DNA of 64,000 nucleotides from Psychrobacter sp. JCM 18902 (GCF_904846615.1 NZ_CAJHBK010000001.1:620001-684000), one strand, 5' to 3'; positions 26,402 through 36,916 are shown, counted from the stretch's first letter. The notes: a model not told the origin generated them from the letters alone. Program-made: numbers and translations.

Positions 26402-27376
26402 TTAACTGGCTTTTGATTGCTGCGCCGCACTTTGCTGGTTTTCTTTATAGATGGCAGCTTGTAGCCAGACGTTCGCTTGTACGTAGTCATGCACTTTAAT
26501 AGAAGCCGTCTCTGGCGTGTTGAGCGCACCGATACGAATCACGAAAGGATCGGCATCTTGTTCGCGTAGTATCACGACATCAAACAGAATAATGGATTTA
26601 TCATTAAATGTTGTTTCTTGCTTGCCGAGCACCTGACCTTGGCACCATGCTTCATCTTCTTGTCCCAAAGTATCACCAAATAGATAGGCACACATGTGAC
26701 CCAAGTTGATCTCAACTGGCGCCATTTGCGCTTTGGTCTCTGGTCTCCATTCTTTGATTTGCTCTTGCAGATCATCGGGTATTTTTCCATCATTGGCGGC
26801 AACGATGTCGTTAAATGCACGGTGGTAGCGGATCGCTTCTTGATCTTCAACCATGATGACTTCGTTTTGCTCACTTAGCTTAATCTCATGTGCCCAAGCG
26901 CTAAAGTTCACAAAGTAAGACGTGTCTCGCTGATATAAATGGCGATTGGTGGTGTAGAGCTGGTCAAAGGCGTAAATAATACTGCCATCAGCGGTACGCA
27001 AGCGTAATACAGCATCGTGTGAATTGTCATTGGCAATGATGCGCTCAATCTTACAATTGAGTCCATATGGGCTATCGACACAAGGATAAGCATTGATAAA
27101 GCATTCAGGCTTGCCATTTTTCATGGCTAATACTTGATTGATATGACAAGGCTGATTTTCAGACAGCAATAGGCAGCTGTCTTGAGCGCTGACATTGCTA
27201 TTGAGGCCTTTAGGCATGGCCGCCTTTTCGATCATTTTTTGTAGCCATTCTGGCACGTCATGACTCATGTCATCGGTCAGAATACGCCAATGATCGGCGT
27301 GACCTGCAGATTGTTCATCAGTCATGGTGATTTTGGTGGGAGATTGGACGTTTTTATATTGATAATTAATGGTCAT
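26402..27376 (-). CDS. Conserved-looking protein of unknown function
   Basis: 324 residues from the ATG at 27374-27376; a TTG twelve bases upstream is the alternative. Soluble, slightly acidic, no signal peptide or membrane helix. Several Cys and Trp residues are scattered (CLLLSENQPCHINQVL, CFINAYPCVDSPYGLNC). The C-terminal 80 residues (SIILFDVVILREQDADPFVIRIG, then VHDYVQANVWLQAAIY) alternate in a beta pattern that could be an OB-like barrel, which is inference only. I do not recognise the family. It converges on the SCP2 gene. Confidence 0.8.
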   Translation of the reverse strand: MTINYQYKNVQSPTKITMTDEQSAGHADHWRILTDDMSHDVPEWLQKMIEKAAMPKGLNSNVSAQDSCLLLSENQPCHINQVLAMKNGKPECFINAYPCVDSPYGLNCKIERIIANDNSHDAVLRLRTADGSIIYAFDQLYTTNRHLYQRDTSYFVNFSAWAHEIKLSEQNEVIMVEDQEAIRYHRAFNDIVAANDGKIPDDLQEQIKEWRPETKAQMAPVEINLGHMCAYLFGDTLGQEDEAWCQGQVLGKQETTFNDKSIILFDVVILREQDADPFVIRIGALNTPETASIKVHDYVQANVWLQAAIYKENQQSAAQQSKAS

Positions 27377-27829
27377 GAAGATACTCAAAATTAGTCAGCG
27401 TGAGGTTTGGACCTGAAACGGCTATTGCTGGCTATCATAAGGCTCTATTTGACACGATAGATTTATGATAGTTGGCAACGTTGTCATCAGTAAAGGGTCA
27501 ACAAACAACAATGAATGGTTAATGACAATTGTCCTTAGCATACAATATATAGGTATTGACGCAAGTAATAGCAAGCCCCTCATAAAAAATAGTAACAAAA
27601 GCCAGTTTTTTATTAAAAAATACGCCCAGTTTTTGCTAATGACTGGCACATATCAGCCAAATTGTGTCAAACTAGCTCCCTTTTGACGGCTGTCTTTGGC
27701 TCGTCTGAAACCCTGTTTTTGTGTTCGATTTATATGTGACTATGGCAAGTGCAGGTGTGAGATGCATTTGCTGTTGCTCGTTTTATAGTATATATAAAGT
27801 CGCACGTAGATAAGATAAAGAGTTTGAAT
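27377..27829. other. Gap upstream of lolC
   Basis: About 450 bases between divergent genes. Nothing coding is convincing. An AT-rich TATAGTATATATAAAG run at about 27785-27800 may belong to the lolC promoter. Confidence 0.3.
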
Positions 27830-29065
27830 ATGTTTCGTCCTTTAGCGTTGTTTATCGGCTTACGATACACCCGAGCAGAGCGTAGTAATGGTTTTATCTC
27901 CTTTATCTCGCTTATCTCGATGATTGGTTTGACTCTTGGGGTTGCCGTATTGATCACGGTGCTATCAGTCATGAATGGTTTTGATCGGGAGTTAAAAACC
28001 CGTATTTTGGGTATGGTCCCGCAAGCAACGGTCGTTTCCACCGAGATTATCAGTGATTGGAAGCAATTGGCTGATAAAATTAAAGAAGATCCTGAAGTGG
28101 CAGCTGTAGCGCCCTTTATTCAACTGCAAGGGATGTTGACGTCAAACGGTCAGGTTGCAGGGATTATGGTCACTGGTGTCGATCCTGAATACGAAAAAGA
28201 TGTCTCTATTATCAATGAACATATGGTTCAAGGCAGCATTGATACTTTACAAAGTGGTGAGTTCAATATTGTGCTGGGTGAAGAGATGGTACAGTCTCTA
28301 GGGCTGCAACTGGGTGATAAAGTGACGCTAGTGCTGCCAGAGGCATCGCCTTCACCAGCTGGCGTGATACCACGATTCAAGCGCTTTACCTTGACAGGTA
28401 TTTTTACCATCAGCCCAGAAGTGGATAGCCTCATGGCATTTATCCCGATGGGTGATGCGGCAAAACTGTTGCGTCTGCCAGATGGCGCGCAGGGTGTGCG
28501 TATGAAGCTCAATGACATCTTTACCGCTCCGATGGCAGCAGAAAAAGCCGCCGCTATTGCCCCTCAGCAATTGTATCCTAATGATTGGACACAAACACAT
28601 GGCAACCTATTTGGCGCGATTCAGATGGAAAAAGCCATGGTCGGCTTGCTGCTATTTTTAATTATCCTAGTGGCTGCTTTCAATATTGTCTCCAGTCTAG
28701 TGATGCTCGTTACCGACAAAAAAGCGGACATTGCGATTCTAAAAACTTTTGGTGCGTCTCCTCGTTTGATTACCCAAGTGTTTATGGTGCAAGGTGTGGT
28801 GATCGGTGTGATTGGTACGATTGCTGGTACGATACTGGGCGTGATATTTGCGCTTACAGTGAGTGATATTTTAGGCTTTATTAATCAAGTCTTTAATTTG
28901 AACTTGTTTGATGCGTATTTTGTTAATTATTTGCCATCAGAGTTGCGTGTACTGGATGTGGTATTGATTACAGGTGCGTCTTTCGTACTGAGCTTTTTGG
29001 CAACTATTTATCCAGCACGCCGAGCGGCTAAGATTCAGCCAGCACAGACGTTGCGTTATGAATAA
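27830..29065 (+). CDS. lolC: Lipoprotein-releasing ABC transporter permease (LolC/LolF type)
   Basis: 411 residues. It is an inner-membrane permease that extracts outer-membrane lipoproteins and hands them to LolA. An N-terminal helix (FISFISLISMIGLTLGVAVL) is followed by a periplasmic domain of about 200 residues and three C-terminal FtsX-type helices. A Hook-like hairpin with VIPRFKRFTLTGIF is visible. The ATG at 27830 with AAGAG upstream is preferred over the TTG at 27824. lolD follows after 155 bases. No second permease gene (lolE) is present, which suggests a LolF-type homodimer; this is inference. Confidence 0.9.
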   Translation: MFRPLALFIGLRYTRAERSNGFISFISLISMIGLTLGVAVLITVLSVMNGFDRELKTRILGMVPQATVVSTEIISDWKQLADKIKEDPEVAAVAPFIQLQGMLTSNGQVAGIMVTGVDPEYEKDVSIINEHMVQGSIDTLQSGEFNIVLGEEMVQSLGLQLGDKVTLVLPEASPSPAGVIPRFKRFTLTGIFTISPEVDSLMAFIPMGDAAKLLRLPDGAQGVRMKLNDIFTAPMAAEKAAAIAPQQLYPNDWTQTHGNLFGAIQMEKAMVGLLLFLIILVAAFNIVSSLVMLVTDKKADIAILKTFGASPRLITQVFMVQGVVIGVIGTIAGTILGVIFALTVSDILGFINQVFNLNLFDAYFVNYLPSELRVLDVVLITGASFVLSFLATIYPARRAAKIQPAQTLRYE

Positions 29066-29220
29066 ATGATTTTATATGCCGCTTAAGTTTTTATATACAG
29101 TTTAAGTTATCACCAATGCTTGTTAGTTAAAATTAATTTTAATGCAAGTTTAGGCTGATAAATTATTTGTAGCGCTGAATAAAGCATCAATACCAGTATA
29201 AATAGAATAAAGGAAAAGCC

Positions 29221-29901
29221 ATGTCTGCCATTTTAGAGGCGAAAAATATCAACAAGATATATGATGAAGGGGCGGTTAGTACGCAAGTACTGACTGGCTT
29301 GGATTTGACCGTCCATGCTGGCGAGCGCATCGCCATCGTTGGCACCAGTGGTTCAGGCAAGAGCACTTTGCTACACTTGCTTGGTGGTCTTGATACGCCA
29401 ACCAGCGGCGAGGTCTGGCTACATGGTCAATTGTTAAACAGTATGAATGAAACTGAGCGCGGTGCCATGCGTAACAAGCATTTGGGATTTATTTATCAGT
29501 TTCACCATTTATTAGCCGAATTTACTGCCATTGAAAACGTTGCGATGCCGTTACTGATGCGACCAGAAGTCTCAACGACTTCAGCAAGAGATCAAGCAAT
29601 TGCGATACTAGAAAGTGTCGGACTTGAGCACCGTCTAGCGCATAGACCTGGTGAGCTATCGGGCGGCGAGCGTCAGCGTGTGGCTATTGCCCGTGCTTTG
29701 GTTACGAAGCCGTCGCTTATTTTGGCAGACGAGCCAACTGGTAATTTGGACTATGACAATGCGCAAAGCGTGTTTGGATTATTATCAGAGCTGCAAAATA
29801 CCATGCAAACCGCACTATTAATGGTGACACATGATCGCAATCTAGCAGCGCTGGCGGATCGTCAGTTATTGCTACGTAATGGTCATTGGGAGCAGTATTG
29901 A
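29221..29901 (+). CDS. lolD: Lipoprotein-releasing system ATP-binding protein LolD
   Basis: 226 residues, the usual length. It powers lipoprotein release by the Lol permease. Walker A is GTSGSGKST (about 42-50), the ABC signature [15 protein letters not shown] (about 142-156), Walker [14 protein letters not shown] (about 164-176), and the His switch MVTHDR. The upstream AAAGGA is strong. It is downstream of the permease gene on the same strand. Confidence 0.96.
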   Translation: MSAILEAKNINKIYDEGAVSTQVLTGLDLTVHAGERIAIVGTSGSGKSTLLHLLGGLDTPTSGEVWLHGQLLNSMNETERGAMRNKHLGFIYQFHHLLAEFTAIENVAMPLLMRPEVSTTSARDQAIAILESVGLEHRLAHRPGELSGGERQRVAIARALVTKPSLILADEPTGNLDYDNAQSVFGLLSELQNTMQTALLMVTHDRNLAALADRQLLLRNGHWEQY

Positions 29902-29987
29902 TTGTTTTTTAACGCTGTATTTTTTAGCGCTGCATTTTTTAACGTTTTATTTTTAATAGTGTAAATGGTTATGGTTGCTAACTAGTA

Positions 29988-30153
29988 GGGTGTGTCCTGA
30001 TTTAAGTCAATTGATATCTACATGGGCTAAACTTTATCAAACGTCGTTGAACTGAACTGCTGATTCATATTTACTATGATCTGTGTTATTTCTCTTGTTT
30101 AACGGCAATTTGTCTTGCTTTTATCATCATTATTATTAAATGAGGATATACCC
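29988..30153 (-). mobile_element. MITE-like palindrome-ended element, copy E (diverged)
   Basis: About 166 bp flanked by TA. Termini are GGGTGTGTCC and GGATATACCC. Read on the minus strand, the interior follows the other copies (…AAACAAGAG…, …GATAAAGTTTAG…) but with many substitutions. It is probably the oldest copy. It lies after lolD. Confidence 0.7.
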
Positions 30154-30253
30154 TAGAACGATAATATTATGTTCAACAGACACGAAGTTTTTAATAAATA
30201 TAAACGCAAAATGGGGCTGCAAAATGCCACCAATTTATTAAAGAAGGACTATT

Positions 30254-30565
30254 ATGATGGATAGAGATGACGACCCAATCGCTGCTTTTGGCAGTGCCGA
30301 AGAAGGCAATGAACCTTTAACACCCTATATGGATGTGACGTTATTCGAAACAATTGATAAACAGGCACAAATAGATTTATTAACACCAGTTTTTGATGCC
30401 ATTACTTTGGCTGGCGTTGATTATGATCTAAAAGCTCAAGACAGTGCAACGGGCAAACGTTATACATTGCTTAAAGATGAAAAAGTGGTTGAAGTTTTCG
30501 TGATGGACACTAGCCTTACGGACAACATCCTCGCTGCCATAGAAAAGAATAAAGAAGCAGAGTGA
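30254..30565 (+). CDS. Small acidic protein of unknown function
   Basis: 103 residues, acidic ends. The middle resembles a small alpha/beta fold: LLTPVFDAITLAGVDYDLKA, then TGKRYTLLKDEKVVEVFVMD. It could be a DUF2007-like stress or signalling domain, but I cannot confirm that. AAGGA precedes the ATG by five bases. It is free-standing between MITE copy E and the DUF2062 gene. Confidence 0.7.
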   Translation: MMDRDDDPIAAFGSAEEGNEPLTPYMDVTLFETIDKQAQIDLLTPVFDAITLAGVDYDLKAQDSATGKRYTLLKDEKVVEVFVMDTSLTDNILAAIEKNKEAE

Positions 30566-30748
30566 TGGGTATCAGCAAAGAAAATGGCTTTTGTTTTTAG
30601 GTCATAGCCAGCTTAAGGTGATATCGAGACATAGCATAGAATAATCGAGGGTAGATGGTGACCTAGATTGCTATCGTTAGCGAATGGTTAGCAGTAAAAG
30701 GTGGTTCGCTACGTTAAGGTTACCATGACTTGATAACAGCAGCATATA

Positions 30749-31324
30749 TTAGATTTTAGGCGGTTTATCAGAAGGTTCTTGCTGACGTTTTTGCCAGCTC
30801 ACGACGGTTTTATAGCGCCAAACAGCCTTAAATGCCAGTCCACAAACGATGCTGGTCACAATCGCTAAGATCGTCAAGCCTATGCAAAAAGCAGCAATCG
30901 ATACCGTGCCGCGATAGGTAATAAATGGATTTGCACCATCTGACAGTGCCCATAAGCTAAAATCAGCAATCATCCTGCCGATAAGCCGCAGACTAATCAT
31001 CGGTACGTCAAGGATTTTGGCACCGATATAATAGCCTGCATAAAAGATGGGCAAGCTCGTGAGTGGATTGGTAATCCAAGTCAAACCGAGTGCCATGGGA
31101 ACATTGGCACGGAAAATTAATGAGCCAACTAGAGCCAGTAGCATTTGCCCTGGCAATGGGAAAAATGCACTAAGCACCCCGATATAGACCGCTTTATTTA
31201 AGCTATGTCGATTAAAGTGCCATAATCGTGGATCAGCCAAATGCGGTGCGAACAGTTTTAAGGTGCGACTTTCTAAGATTTTCTCTGGCGTAGGAAGCAG
31301 GTCTTTTAGACGTTTTTGGGGCAC
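30749..31324 (-). CDS. DUF2062 membrane protein
   Basis: 191 residues. DUF2062 features: ADPRLWHFNRHSLNKAVYIGVLSAFFPLPGQ, RANVPMALGLTWITNPLTSLPIFYAGYYIG, and a final helix (ISIAAFCIGLTILAIVTSIV-like). Four membrane segments are likely. The function of the family is unknown. It is divergent from comEC. Confidence 0.88.
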   Translation of the reverse strand: MPQKRLKDLLPTPEKILESRTLKLFAPHLADPRLWHFNRHSLNKAVYIGVLSAFFPLPGQMLLALVGSLIFRANVPMALGLTWITNPLTSLPIFYAGYYIGAKILDVPMISLRLIGRMIADFSLWALSDGANPFITYRGTVSIAAFCIGLTILAIVTSIVCGLAFKAVWRYKTVVSWQKRQQEPSDKPPKI

Positions 31325-31647
31325 AGGATCGCCTTTTGTAATCGTTAGCTACAGTCCGCTCAATCGCATTGATGGTCTGCTATAAAGTAATATTATTCAT
31401 AAAGTGTACAGCTGAGAATATATAGGATAATGATGTCAGATTATCATCATCGCAATATGTCAGTCAGTATAGGGTAATAGTTATATAAATGCTATTGCAT
31501 GACGTATCAGTTGTTGTTGCTGGTTCAAGTATCAATCTGTGTTTTGGTGTTCCGGTACATTTTCGTCATATTAAGTGGCTATTTATCATAATAAATGGCT
31601 TTATTTAGGCAAAAACTAATATTCACCTCATCAAGCAAGGAGCGCTG
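31325..31647. promoter_or_regulatory. Divergent gap between DUF2062 gene and comEC
   Basis: About 320 bases that must hold both promoters. AAGGAG at about 31637-31642 is the comEC ribosome-binding site. No operator was recognised. Confidence 0.35.
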
Positions 31648-34629
31648 GTGTACTGGTTGATTGGTAGCTTGATTATTATCGCCATGATGGGCGTTTTGGC
31701 AGTCGCAGATAGTATGGCGATACCCACTAGTTCATCGTTAATGGATATATTGAATACTCCCATCTTATCTTTGTCGCTCATTATTTTTGCTATTATCCTG
31801 ATTGTTATTGCCCAGTTTAATGTACCTTCTGCAAAACCTAGCCATTTATCGCAACATACGGCTGGTCTCTCTTCACGTAATCCTTCATATAATACTTCAC
31901 ATAAATCTAAACTCTTTTTTCGTATTTTGACTCATGTTTTAGTTGCTGTATTGGCAATTGGATTAATCATTGGCAGTGCGTTGCAAGCCCTGATTAGCCA
32001 TCAACAAGCAGAATTAACAGAAATCACTGAGCCAATGCGTGTGCAAGCATTAGTCACTATCGAAGGGATAAGTGACAGCGTTTATGACGTCGCCACGGAC
32101 AGTGGCTATCGACAAGTTGCTGTCATTAGTGATATATCACCCTTGGTGTCGGCGCTGGCGGTTGAAGATTTAGATGCCATGACCAGTAACTTTCTAATAG
32201 ATGAAAATAATAGCCTAAGCAATAATAACCTATATAAAAATAACTCAAATAACAATAACGACAAAGATGGCACGTACCGTGTATTGCTCAACGCTTATCC
32301 AAAAAATTCATCAAAACAATCGTCCAAGAAAAATTTGGACAATAATCCGTTTGACCGCTTAAATTATTTACAACCTGGCGATCAGCTGTTTATAAGTTTA
32401 GCGCTTGCACCACTGGCGACTTCTGAGCAAGCGTTGAGCAATCCATCTGGTTTTGACAGTTATCGCTGGCTGCGAGGTCGTCATATTGATGGAGTCGCTA
32501 ATATATTGACCGTTGGCACATCAAATGTAACCAATACTGAGGTATCAAAGCCAGCGTTTGCCTCTTCTTCATATCTGCAGCGTTTTCAGACTTATATTAA
32601 TCAAGGACGTTGGCAATTACGCCAGCATTTTTATCAAGATTGGTCAACACAGACCACAGCAACGCAACAGGCAAAAGCGGTCACTTTAAGTTTGCTCACA
32701 GGTGATCGCAGTTTAATCAATCGCGATACCAAGGATTTGTATCAACTGGCTGGTATTTCACATTTGCTGGCTATCTCTGGCACCCATGTATTGTTTTTAG
32801 CGATTATGCTGGCAGGTGCGGCGGTGTTGCTTTTTGATCGGCTATGGCCAAGGATTTATCGTTATGTACCGTGTTGGCAAGTGCGCTGGTGGGTGATGAT
32901 CGCTGCTGCTTTTATTTATGCGCTATTTACTGGTTTTGATGTACCCGCTGCTCGTACCGCATGGATGTTATTCGCGATAGGTTTGGTACGTTTAACATTA
33001 TTGCCGGTTAGTACGATGCGGGTGTTGTTTGCATTGGCAGTGTTGATGGCATGGCTTGATCCCTATGTATTATGGCAGGCAGGGTACTGGCTATCTTTTA
33101 TCGCAGTGGCATTGCTCCTTAAATATGATGATACGTCATATACGCAATCAGCTGTCGTATCAGAAACGGCACCTGCTCATAATGCCAGTGTAGTAGAGAC
33201 TGCGTTCAAGCGTGTTTGGATAATAGTCAAACGTGTATTCAAATTACAATTTTGGCTATTTATTGCTTTATTACCTATTACATTGTTATTATTTGGCAAG
33301 GCGTCGCTGTGGGGTCTTGTCATCAATCTGTTTGCTATCGGTTTATTTGGTTGGGTGATTGTGCCGCTTAATCTGTTAGCAGGGCTGTGCTATCTTTTAT
33401 CACCTGCTATTGCTGATAGTATTTGGCTGCTCGTTAGCGCCATTGTCGCGAAATTGCATGAACTGATAACGTGGTTAACTTCATTACCTGCATTGTCAGA
33501 AGCGTGGCTTTATACTCCTGTGAATGTCGCCATATTACTGATGGTACTATTAAGTATGTTGCCATGGCTACTACCACGAGGATTTATCAGTCGTTGGCTG
33601 GCACTGCCGCCGCTAACCTTATTAATGATGACGGTATATGCCAATCAGCAATCACTCACGACGATACCGACCTTGTATATCTTACCAACGGGTGATCCCT
33701 ATATAAGTGCTGCTTTGTTGCAGTATCCTGTTGTCAATAATGAGCAGTCATCCACAACAGATACGCATAAGAACAACATCAGCTGGCTATTTTTATCTGA
33801 CCACAGACCCAATGTCGCACGAACGATGCCAAGTAATCTAACGGCGAATAAGCTATCGATGACATTAGCGCAGCAGCTGGGTAGCTTGTCAGTTGATACA
33901 CTAGAAGGTATAGTCGTGCAGAGTAGTAGTGCTGGATTGACGGATACGCTTAGTACTGATAAGAAGTATTTAGCTTCTAATGCTTCTGCGCTGTTACCTT
34001 TGACGGTTTTTCAGCTTAATCAGCGTTTACCTATTAGTCAGTATTGGCAAGCAGGACGCTCTGATCGTTGGTCTGCATTTCAGCAAGCCTATAAAGTCAC
34101 TAGCCAACCCAAGGACATGACCAATATCAGTGTGCAACGCTGTGAACAAGGCAAAACATGGCAGTTGGGCAATGGTGACTTGTCCATACAAGCATTGACA
34201 GGATGGAGCAACATAGACAGTCCCAGCGTGTGGGATTGTACGGTGGCTATAGATACTAGCTTGCCCATAAGGGTATTAAAATATAATGCGGCTGATCCAC
34301 TCAAATCAATACCTGCCACTGCGCAAACACTCACATCAAGTAGCCAGCCACCGACTCATCAAGCCAATATGCCTCAGGCACGTCTGATATTAAATGCAGA
34401 TACTCATCAGCGCATTTGGCAAATGTGGACATTATTATGTTCAGCTGAACCAGCTGAGCAATCACTCACTTTTCGTAATGTGACATGGCTTGGACATAGC
34501 ACGTCACAGATAACTACCGATGTGATAGAGCGGCAAACAATAAATGAAATGATCACTTATGATGACAAAATGCCAGAAGCAACGTTGTCTCTCAATGCAG
34601 CAGTAGATACTACCAATACGACGCCATAA
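31648..34629 (+). CDS. comEC: DNA-uptake channel protein ComEC/Rec2
   Basis: 993 residues, starting at a GTG with AAGGAG eight bases upstream. ComEC carries single-stranded DNA across the inner membrane in natural transformation. It has N-terminal helices (1-20, 33-56, 91-113), an OB-fold region (about 128-300) interrupted by an Asn/Ser-rich stretch (about 186-235), then the Competence domain with the motif HLLAISGTHVLFL (372-384) and about ten helices up to 660. The C-terminal about 330 residues occupy the place of the metallo-beta-lactamase domain but lack an HxHxDH motif. This suggests transport without that nuclease activity. Confidence 0.93.
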   Translation: MYWLIGSLIIIAMMGVLAVADSMAIPTSSSLMDILNTPILSLSLIIFAIILIVIAQFNVPSAKPSHLSQHTAGLSSRNPSYNTSHKSKLFFRILTHVLVAVLAIGLIIGSALQALISHQQAELTEITEPMRVQALVTIEGISDSVYDVATDSGYRQVAVISDISPLVSALAVEDLDAMTSNFLIDENNSLSNNNLYKNNSNNNNDKDGTYRVLLNAYPKNSSKQSSKKNLDNNPFDRLNYLQPGDQLFISLALAPLATSEQALSNPSGFDSYRWLRGRHIDGVANILTVGTSNVTNTEVSKPAFASSSYLQRFQTYINQGRWQLRQHFYQDWSTQTTATQQAKAVTLSLLTGDRSLINRDTKDLYQLAGISHLLAISGTHVLFLAIMLAGAAVLLFDRLWPRIYRYVPCWQVRWWVMIAAAFIYALFTGFDVPAARTAWMLFAIGLVRLTLLPVSTMRVLFALAVLMAWLDPYVLWQAGYWLSFIAVALLLKYDDTSYTQSAVVSETAPAHNASVVETAFKRVWIIVKRVFKLQFWLFIALLPITLLLFGKASLWGLVINLFAIGLFGWVIVPLNLLAGLCYLLSPAIADSIWLLVSAIVAKLHELITWLTSLPALSEAWLYTPVNVAILLMVLLSMLPWLLPRGFISRWLALPPLTLLMMTVYANQQSLTTIPTLYILPTGDPYISAALLQYPVVNNEQSSTTDTHKNNISWLFLSDHRPNVARTMPSNLTANKLSMTLAQQLGSLSVDTLEGIVVQSSSAGLTDTLSTDKKYLASNASALLPLTVFQLNQRLPISQYWQAGRSDRWSAFQQAYKVTSQPKDMTNISVQRCEQGKTWQLGNGDLSIQALTGWSNIDSPSVWDCTVAIDTSLPIRVLKYNAADPLKSIPATAQTLTSSSQPPTHQANMPQARLILNADTHQRIWQMWTLLCSAEPAEQSLTFRNVTWLGHSTSQITTDVIERQTINEMITYDDKMPEATLSLNAAVDTTNTTP

Positions 34630-34835
34630 AAATATCGCTTATCTAATCAATGTTACAATATAGTGATATTTCCCAGTTATACTATTGAACCATGATTGAA
34701 ATACCACCATACTTAGCAGCCTATGAATATAGATGACTGTGACCGTATTTGGAGTGAGAAGCAGCTCCTTATTACTGACTGTATTTCTATCTTCTCTTTT
34801 TATTGCTTTAGACTGTTTCTGACTTAGGAAGTTAT

Positions 34836-35891
34836 ATGCCCAACTGGCCACCAGACCCTAATAAACGTCCTGACAATTCGGCAAATCAGCCAGTACCGAT
34901 GTCGCCGCCAAGCCAACCGAGTGGACAAGAATGGCGATTGCTTGAAAACACTTTATTGGCTAGTGTGGTCGAGCAACGCCGCGCCCGTCGCTGGAGTATC
35001 TTTTTTAAACTATTGACCTTTGGTTATATTTTACTGATATTTCTGACGCTTGGTCGTAGTTGCAGCAGCAGCGCGCCAACGGGTTTAGATGGTGTTGACA
35101 CGAGCAAGCCGCATTTAGCTGTGGTTGAGCTACAAGGTGTCATTAGTAGTGGCGATGTGGCCAACGCTTATGATGTCAATGAGGCATTGACCCGTGCTTT
35201 TGAAAATAGCAATTCAAAGGCGGTAGTATTGGATATCAATTCACCTGGTGGCTCACCGGTACAGTCTGATGAGATTTGGCAGACTATGATGGATTTGCGT
35301 AAAGAATATCCAGACAAAAAACTCTATGCGGTGATTGGTGATATGGGTGCTTCTGGTGCGTATTATATTGCTTCTGCGGCGGATGAGATTTATGTAAACC
35401 CGTCAAGTTTGGTTGGCTCTATCGGCGTGATTATGCCAAGCTATAACATCAAAGGTTTGATGGATAAAGTTGGCGTAGAAGATCGTACGATTACTGCTGG
35501 TGAATACAAAGACATCTTAAGTTTGTCACGTCCGTTAACGGATTATGAAGAAAAACATGTGGAAAAAGTCTTGGACAACACCCACAAGCATTTCATTAAT
35601 GCAGTGAAAGAAGGTCGCGGTGATCGTCTCAAAAATCCTGAACAAAATAAACTGTTCTCAGGATTATTCTGGACAGGCGAGCAGTCGATTGAGCTTGGCT
35701 TAGCCGATAAGAAAGGCAGCATCGCTAGCTTAGAAAAGCAGTTAGAGCTGGATAATGTCATCAATTATAGCCCAACAGATCCGTTCCAATTATTCATGGA
35801 CCGCTTTGCTGTTAAATTGGGGGCGGGCATTGGCTCTAGTGTCAGCCTTGATGTTTTACCGCAAGAACAAGGTAATGCGCAGATGCGTTAA
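34836..35891 (+). CDS. sppA: S49-family signal peptide peptidase (SppA)
   Basis: 351 residues. It degrades cleaved signal peptides in the inner membrane. One membrane helix (about 55-74) precedes the S49 domain. The likely catalytic dyad is S173 in DMGASGAYYIASAAD and K225 in AGEYKDILS. LDINSPGGSPVQSDEIW is also typical. The length suits the half-size SppA type. AGGAAG precedes the ATG. Confidence 0.93.
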   Translation: MPNWPPDPNKRPDNSANQPVPMSPPSQPSGQEWRLLENTLLASVVEQRRARRWSIFFKLLTFGYILLIFLTLGRSCSSSAPTGLDGVDTSKPHLAVVELQGVISSGDVANAYDVNEALTRAFENSNSKAVVLDINSPGGSPVQSDEIWQTMMDLRKEYPDKKLYAVIGDMGASGAYYIASAADEIYVNPSSLVGSIGVIMPSYNIKGLMDKVGVEDRTITAGEYKDILSLSRPLTDYEEKHVEKVLDNTHKHFINAVKEGRGDRLKNPEQNKLFSGLFWTGEQSIELGLADKKGSIASLEKQLELDNVINYSPTDPFQLFMDRFAVKLGAGIGSSVSLDVLPQEQGNAQMR

Positions 35892-36025
35892 GCGTTTTAT
35901 GTTTGAGATTTACTGTGTATGATTGTTGAGGCTGAGCGTATGATTATGCTCAGCCTCAATTGTATATGAAATTCAATGGTTATAAAAACACCCTAAATAG
36001 CGACTTAAATCGAAGAGAGCTTGTC

Positions 36026-36916
36026 ATGAGTGATAAAATTAATTTGCCAACTTTTACTGCTTTACCTGTCTCTACAATAACCAACAAACCTGTCCTGCAT
36101 TTTGCTCATGCTAATGGGATGCCAAGTGCGGTTTATCAACCATTTTTTGAGAAGTTAGCAGAATTTTTTACTATTGAATATATTGCCATGCTGGGTGCAA
36201 CGCCTGATTATCCAGTCGATGATCATTGGCGCAGCCTTACACAGCAGATTATTGATAGTGTCAAAAATACCTGTGAGAAGCATGGCGTGTCGCAAGTAGT
36301 GGCAGTGGGTCATTCGCTGGGTGCGATGTGTACCTTGCAGGCATTGTATCGTGCGCCGCAGCACTTTGCCCAAGCGGTACTCATGGATCCGCCTTGGATT
36401 TATGGCAAAGTGAGCTTGCTATGGCATTTGGCAAAGACGGCGGATAGATTGCCGATGATGAATAACCGCCTGATGGATAAATTGTCACCAGCTGGCGTGT
36501 CTAAGCATCGCCGTGATGTCTGGGAGAGCCGCGCAGATGCGTACGATAAGATGCGGCATAAAGGCTTTTTCAAAAACTTTGATGAACGCAGTTTTCAAGG
36601 CTATATCGAGCATGGGCTACACGAACGTGCGGATGGCAAAGTGACATTGGCGATTCCGAAAGCCAGTGAGGTCGCTGTCTTTCGCACCAATCCATCTTGG
36701 TATTGGCTGGCACCAAATCATGGACCAAAGCCGCCTGTTACTTTGATTATCGGTCAAGACAGTATCTTTTTAAAACGCCGATTTCCGCAACAAATAAAGT
36801 CGCGTTTGAATATTCCTTATGAGATCCATGCCGGTGGTCATATGTTTCCACTTGAGTATCCAGAGTCGGTCTCTCAGCAAGTATTATCATTGATTGAGCA
36901 GCAACTACCAACATAA
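36026..36916 (+). CDS. Alpha/beta hydrolase
   Basis: 296 residues from the ATG at 36026 (GAGAG upstream); the frame is open 66 bases further. Nucleophile elbow GHSLGA with S97, oxyanion region HFAHANGMP (about 25-33), and a C-terminal histidine in HAGGHMFPLEYPES. It has no signal peptide. The substrate cannot be predicted; the fold covers esterases, lipases and haloperoxidases. Confidence 0.85.
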   Translation: MSDKINLPTFTALPVSTITNKPVLHFAHANGMPSAVYQPFFEKLAEFFTIEYIAMLGATPDYPVDDHWRSLTQQIIDSVKNTCEKHGVSQVVAVGHSLGAMCTLQALYRAPQHFAQAVLMDPPWIYGKVSLLWHLAKTADRLPMMNNRLMDKLSPAGVSKHRRDVWESRADAYDKMRHKGFFKNFDERSFQGYIEHGLHERADGKVTLAIPKASEVAVFRTNPSWYWLAPNHGPKPPVTLIIGQDSIFLKRRFPQQIKSRLNIPYEIHAGGHMFPLEYPESVSQQVLSLIEQQLPT

